Source of the DNA: Leptolinea sp. UBA1437
GTDB lineage: Bacteria; Chloroflexota; Anaerolineae; Anaerolineales; Anaerolineaceae
Assembly (NCBI GenBank): GCA_002329625.1
Contig: DCTP01000084.1
Span: forward strand, 1,361-12,304
Direction: 5' to 3'
DNA length: 10,944 nucleotides
Shown: piece after piece, positions 7,322 to 10,944 of the stretch
Layout of the letters: the number at the start of each line of letters is the position of its first letter
How positions within the stretch are numbered: the stretch's first letter is position 1
The notes under the pieces: model-generated
The model's database searches: none
Seen by the model: the letters and a program-made list of their open reading frames with translations, nothing else
Told to the model about the DNA's origin: nothing
Translations under genes and position numbers: made by a program

Positions 7322-7350
7322 ATTATACTCGCTAATTGGAAATATTGGAA
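7322..7350 (-). promoter_or_regulatory. Sigma70-type promoter candidate for the GH57 gene
   Basis: On the minus strand a perfect -10 TATAAT (7327-7322) is preceded by a 17-base spacer and a weak -35 TTCCAA (7350-7345; 3 of 6 consensus bases). Transcription would start near 7315, leaving a 5' leader of about 28 bases with the AAGG ribosome site before the ATG at 7287. Confidence 0.55.
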
Positions 7351-7354
7351 TATT
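7336..7354. repeat. Tandem near-identical TTGGAA-ATATT direct repeat
   Basis: TTGGAAATATT (7336-7346) and TTGGAATATT (7345-7354) lie almost head to tail and overlap the -35 element of the GH57 promoter candidate. The position would suit a regulator operator, but AT-rich sequence can give this by chance. Confidence 0.4.
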
Positions 7355-7372
7355 TCGGTAATTTTTACCGAA
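7354..7372. repeat. Palindrome TTCGGTAA-TTT-TTACCGAA in the GH57 upstream gap
   Basis: Two perfect 8-base inverted arms are separated by 3 bases, directly upstream of the GH57 promoter candidate and about 60 bases after the SDR stop codon. There is no T-run after it in either direction, so it is a poor intrinsic terminator. An operator, or a 3' stabilising hairpin of the GH13-SDR transcript, fits better. The rest of the 7291-7432 gap is plain AT-rich sequence. Confidence 0.5.
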
Positions 7373-7432
7373 TTCTTATAATTATCTTTATTTAGATACT
7401 TATTCGATATAATTACTGCTTATTAATATTTC

Positions 7433-8329
7433 TTAGGACGCTTCTGTCAGATAGCCCAGATTCCGGCTCATACGCGTTGGAATCAGAGAAAATTCCCGTG
7501 GCAGTACATCCAAGGCAGTGATCCGATCCTCCGCGAGATAATCCGACCAGAAGTAAATTTTCGGTGCCCTTTCAAACCACTGTTCCATCGCAATCAAAAG
7601 CCCACGTAGCCATACGGGCGGAATATTCAAAAAACCTTTTTTAACCTGAATTTGTTCCATGATTAATTCCAAACATTCACGAATGGAAAGGATTTCCATC
7701 CCGCCAATCTGAAACGTTCGATGAATCGACTTGGAATCATCCAGACAAAGCAGCAGGCAGGTGATCAAATCATCAATCCAAATCGGTTGAATTTTTGTTT
7801 CTCCCGATCCGGGCAGCGGGACCGCAAACGGTACTTTTCGGACCAAGCGGGCAAAAGATTCCGTAAAATGATCACCTTTCCCGTATACCGGAGCCGTCTC
7901 TAAAATCGTATAAGGAACACCACTGGATATGACAGCCGCTTCGCATAGAGCCTTCGCTTGCAGAACGGGATAAGCGGAAGCTTTATCCGCTCCCAAATGA
8001 CTCAGATAAAAGAAACGCTCAACCCCCATTTGCGCAGCGACCGCGGAAATTGTCTTCGCCGCCGGAATATCCACCGTCGAATATTCGGCGTCGATCCCTT
8101 TCCATTCGGTTCCGATCAAATGAAAAACAATTTGGACGTCTTTCATCGCCGCCCGCAGGTTTCGTTCATCATCGATACCGGAAATCGCGACATCCACTGC
8201 GATCCCGCGCGGAATCCGCGGAGATTTGCCGGATGGGTTAATCAGTAAGCGAACCGGATATCCTAACGAGACCAGATTTCGAATCAAAGCCTGCCCGATG
8301 AAACCGGTTCCGCCGGTGACCAGAATCAT
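7433..8329 (-). CDS. Atypical SDR / NAD(P)H-binding epimerase-like protein
   Basis: This 298-residue Rossmann protein of the atypical short-chain dehydrogenase class resembles NDUFA9-like or nucleoside-diphosphate-sugar-epimerase-like proteins. The nucleotide-binding TGGTGFIG is at 5-12. An acidic segment follows beta-3 (SGIDDERNLRAAM), then VFHLIG at 68-73. FYLSHLGAD at 107-115 supplies the active-site Ser region, and Y120-PVLQA-K126 has a Tyr-to-Lys gap longer than the classical YxxxK. VPYTILETAPVYGKGDHF follows, as in NDUFA9-type members. Such proteins often bind cofactor without well-defined catalysis, so I do not assign a reaction. Its ATG overlaps the GH13 stop codon (ATGA) and the AAAAGG before it sits directly against the ATG, so translation is probably coupled to GH13. 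A 145-base gap separates it from GH57. Confidence 0.83.
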   Translation of the reverse strand: MILVTGGTGFIGQALIRNLVSLGYPVRLLINPSGKSPRIPRGIAVDVAISGIDDERNLRAAMKDVQIVFHLIGTEWKGIDAEYSTVDIPAAKTISAVAAQMGVERFFYLSHLGADKASAYPVLQAKALCEAAVISSGVPYTILETAPVYGKGDHFTESFARLVRKVPFAVPLPGSGETKIQPIWIDDLITCLLLCLDDSKSIHRTFQIGGMEILSIRECLELIMEQIQVKKGFLNIPPVWLRGLLIAMEQWFERAPKIYFWSDYLAEDRITALDVLPREFSLIPTRMSRNLGYLTEAS

Positions 8330-10944
8330 CCTTTTAAAGAATCGCCCGCGTTGTCGGATCGCTCCGATTTACCTGCGGAATCGGAAAAGCTGGCGCTTTT
8401 CGGATCCGTTTTCGGCTTCTCTTGTGGGGCTGCGGTTCGGTCCGGATTTTCAATCGACGGTATTTCAACAAACAATCGGTCATAATGATATTCCGAAGAT
8501 CTGACCCGTTCCGTAAATATTTCGGCAGCTTTTTGCATAACCATCAGGTTTTCAATCCGGTAGGAAGCCGATGCGGCCGGATCAAATACATTTCCGTAAA
8601 AACCGATCAGTTCCAACAAAACCGAAAATGTTTCCGCCGCTTCCTTGTTGAACCATAAGACATCCTGATAAGTGTTGGTTCGTAAGACGTGCCGGACAAA
8701 GTCGGATTTGAGCATCTCATTCAATCGGTCATCCAGTGTTTTGAGATCCCATTTTTGAAAATCCGCTAAGGTGGTATATAGCCATTGGATAAGGTTAATT
8801 TGTTCACTGACAGAAAGATGATCGGTAAAGCCGGCTTCCGTAAGGATTCTTTCTTGGGCTTTGTATAAATGCCAGTCATCAAGAATATTTTCAACTTTCC
8901 CGCTTCCGGCTTCTCCTCTCCCAAAACGTGCTAACAGCACCTGCTGCAGGCTGATGAAAAGCGCCATCCAAAGTTCGGGGAAATCGGTAAGTTCTTTTTT
9001 GATTTTGCTTAATGCGGCATTATAGCGAGTCATTCCGGGAATCATCTTCCGTTCGGGGTCGGTGAGAAATTCATTAATACCGTAGCAATAGACGTTGAAC
9101 AGACCTTCTTGGGAGCGGTGCTGGTTATAAAAGATATCAAAAGCATCCATCAATTTTTCAAAATCGGGCCATGTGCCGTTTTGAATTTCCAACCATTCGG
9201 ATTCGGTCATTGTCAAGCCGATTTTACCGTATAACCAGCGTAGCTTTCGTCCGTTAAAACAATTTCGATAGGGATCCAAAACATAGTGATACAGCAGTTC
9301 CTGGATGGCGTCATTGAGATCCAATGTGCCGCTTCCGTTCAACCAACTGTTTAGTTTTCGCCAGGTGCCTTCGGAATCATCCCTCACCTCATATACATCA
9401 TTGAATACGTAGTATTGATAAGCGTAAAGTTCCAGATAAAGTCCTTCCCGCCATATCTGTTGAGAAGGCCGAACATAGTTCAATCCGCTAGCGGAATCAT
9501 GAAACACGACAAAACATTCGGGATCGTTATGAAGGTGCAAGCTTTCCGAAAGCATTTTTTGGGTGGTGTATTTTTCACCGTCGGATTGTTTGACCACAAA
9601 GGGAACCGACTGCATGATATACCCTTTGGTATCCCCAAAGCGATTGTTATAGACTACCAATGAATGATGGCCTTCGCCGTAATTGGAATAAGCAAAGACA
9701 TTTTCATCGACATTACCATATGCAGTCGCAAAATTATAGAGAACAAAATTCGTCACTTCCGCAAAGCGCCTGCGCTGATGTAATAAAGGGAATATTTCCC
9801 GTTCATGTCGATGCAACAGCTCCGTATCGACATACTCATCCCAATAAGCTTTACGATATTCCATACCGTATTTTTCTTTAAAGCCTTGAATCTGACCGTG
9901 CCCGAACATCGGCAGCCCCGGCATGGTAACCATCATGGTACAAATCCCAAAATATTTGTCCCCTTTCCCGAATTGTTCTACCGCAGTTTTCTCATCGGGA
10001 TTGTTCATAAAATTGACATAGCGTTTAAGAATATCCGGATCAAATTCCAATGTGCTTTTGAGGAGAATCCGATATTTGGCATTGTCTTCATCCCGTAACA
10101 GATTCATAAACGCACTGTTATAAACTCGGTGCATCCCCAAGGTTCGGACAAAATAACCTTCCATCAGCCAGAACGCCTCGGCCAATAACAGCGTGTCCGG
10201 AGCTTCCGCCGCGACCCGATCCACTACTTCCCGCCAGAATTCCACGGGAAACGCTTTATCAAAATCAGCTTTGGTCATACTGAATTCGGCACGGCTCGGA
10301 ATAGCCCCACCTGTCCCCGGTTCGGGGAACCATAACCGCTGATAATGTTTCTTTGCTAGTGTCATGGCGGCATCAAAACGAATAATCGGAAACCGTTTGG
10401 CAACCTGCAAAATGGTTTGAATAACCGTTTCCCGCACTTCCGGATTCAGATAATTCAATTGGGCTGTGTCATTCCACGGCATACTGGTGCCGTCATTTCC
10501 GTGATAGATATAACGGACATCGCCGGTCGGATAATCAACGCGTTGAAAAACAACCGCCGCATCCTCCCGTGTGTAATAATGGTCTTCTATATAAATCCCG
10601 ATATTCGGGTCGGGTGAATAGTTGGGACCATTAAAAGTGTAGGAAGGAAAGGGACTGTACGGAAGAGAAAGAAAACGATCGGGATGATATAAAACCCACT
10701 CGGAATCAATCCCCATATGATTCGGTACCATATCACTTGCCAAACGAATCCCATATCGCCAGGCTTTATTCTTCAACTCCCGAAATCCGTTTTCGCCGCC
10801 GAGATCATCCGCAATGCGATAGTCGGCAATGGAGTAAGCCGAAGCGAGCGCTTCCGGATTTCCGCAATATTGTTTGATTTTTGCGGAAGCTTTGGATCTT
10901 TCCCAAACGCCGATTAACCACAGACCGGTAAATCCCTGATCACG
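8326..10944 (-). CDS. Large GH13 alpha-amylase-family protein, 5' partial
   Basis: The gene runs off the right edge; 872 residues are visible and the start is missing. A TTG at 10776 is only an internal Leu codon, because 56 further coding residues lie upstream (for example GFTGLWLIGVWERS and YRIADDLGG). Visible-fragment landmarks of the retaining GH13 barrel are region I DMVPNH (71-76), region II RFDAAMTLAKKH with nucleophile D191, region III LLLAEAFW with acid/base E256, and region IV NFMNNPDE with D317. The usual region-IV His (NHD) is Pro here. After the barrel (about residue 440 on) comes a long, mostly helical region with no family I can name, then a roughly 40-residue hydrophilic tail rich in Ser, Lys, Asp and Pro that is probably disordered. 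It likely hydrolyses or transfers alpha-glucosides. A signal peptide cannot be judged. It is coupled to the SDR gene by ATGA. Confidence 0.88.
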   Translation of the reverse strand, partial: RDQGFTGLWLIGVWERSKASAKIKQYCGNPEALASAYSIADYRIADDLGGENGFRELKNKAWRYGIRLASDMVPNHMGIDSEWVLYHPDRFLSLPYSPFPSYTFNGPNYSPDPNIGIYIEDHYYTREDAAVVFQRVDYPTGDVRYIYHGNDGTSMPWNDTAQLNYLNPEVRETVIQTILQVAKRFPIIRFDAAMTLAKKHYQRLWFPEPGTGGAIPSRAEFSMTKADFDKAFPVEFWREVVDRVAAEAPDTLLLAEAFWLMEGYFVRTLGMHRVYNSAFMNLLRDEDNAKYRILLKSTLEFDPDILKRYVNFMNNPDEKTAVEQFGKGDKYFGICTMMVTMPGLPMFGHGQIQGFKEKYGMEYRKAYWDEYVDTELLHRHEREIFPLLHQRRRFAEVTNFVLYNFATAYGNVDENVFAYSNYGEGHHSLVVYNNRFGDTKGYIMQSVPFVVKQSDGEKYTTQKMLSESLHLHNDPECFVVFHDSASGLNYVRPSQQIWREGLYLELYAYQYYVFNDVYEVRDDSEGTWRKLNSWLNGSGTLDLNDAIQELLYHYVLDPYRNCFNGRKLRWLYGKIGLTMTESEWLEIQNGTWPDFEKLMDAFDIFYNQHRSQEGLFNVYCYGINEFLTDPERKMIPGMTRYNAALSKIKKELTDFPELWMALFISLQQVLLARFGRGEAGSGKVENILDDWHLYKAQERILTEAGFTDHLSVSEQINLIQWLYTTLADFQKWDLKTLDDRLNEMLKSDFVRHVLRTNTYQDVLWFNKEAAETFSVLLELIGFYGNVFDPAASASYRIENLMVMQKAAEIFTERVRSSEYHYDRLFVEIPSIENPDRTAAPQEKPKTDPKSASFSDSAGKSERSDNAGDSLKG

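Noticed and set aside
10314..10328. A GC-rich inverted repeat (TCCCCG...CGGGGA) resembling a terminator
   Set aside because: It lies inside the GH13 reading frame (encoding the PEPGTGG region) and has no T-run, so it is coding sequence.
10774..10776. TTG as the start codon of the GH13 gene
   Set aside because: The 56 codons upstream to the window edge are open in frame and read as GH13 barrel sequence, so the gene extends past the window.

Overview
The window looks like ordinary bacterial chromosome with dense, co-oriented genes. The best guess is an Anaerolineae-like member of the Chloroflexota. That guess rests on remembered resemblance of the CapA-like protein (GSQAH and GLGN-LFDQ blocks) and of the GH57/DUF3536 protein to Chloroflexota homologues. 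No rRNA, tRNA, mobile element, CRISPR array or phage gene is visible, and the taxonomic call is tentative.

Layout: one partial gene at the left end (1-771) runs on the plus strand and encodes a DMT/YdcZ-type membrane transporter. Everything else is on the minus strand, so transcription runs from right to left. From the right edge there are three carbohydrate-related genes: a large GH13 alpha-amylase-family protein cut by the window end, an atypical SDR/NAD(P)H-binding protein coupled to it by an ATGA overlap, and a GH57 glycosidase with a DUF3536 tail. The GH57 gene follows a 145-base AT-rich gap holding a promoter-like TATAAT, a direct repeat and a palindrome. Next come four tightly spaced genes: a secreted CapA-like protein, a small lipoprotein, a thioredoxin-reductase-like flavoprotein and an M20 (PepT-like) metallopeptidase. 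Two ATGA overlaps and one short gap join them, and the run ends at a clear intrinsic terminator (1462-1501). Last is a solitary HicB-type antitoxin with a very strong Shine-Dalgarno sequence and its own terminator, convergent with the transporter.

How the genes may work together: GH13 and GH57 probably act on alpha-glucans (storage polysaccharide or maltodextrins). The SDR gene is translationally coupled to GH13, but its substrate cannot be read from sequence. The CapA-lipoprotein-TrxR-M20 run looks like one transcription unit linking two exported proteins to a redox flavoenzyme and a cytosolic peptidase, and I know of no described pathway that unites them.

I did not find a demonstrably new defence or mobile system. 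The best second looks are the CapA-like protein lacking several expected metal-site residues, the TrxR with degenerate NADPH-binding motifs, the GH13 protein with Pro in place of the usual region-IV His and a large uncharacterised C-terminus, a possible leaderless start for the CapA-like gene, and the orphan HicB.
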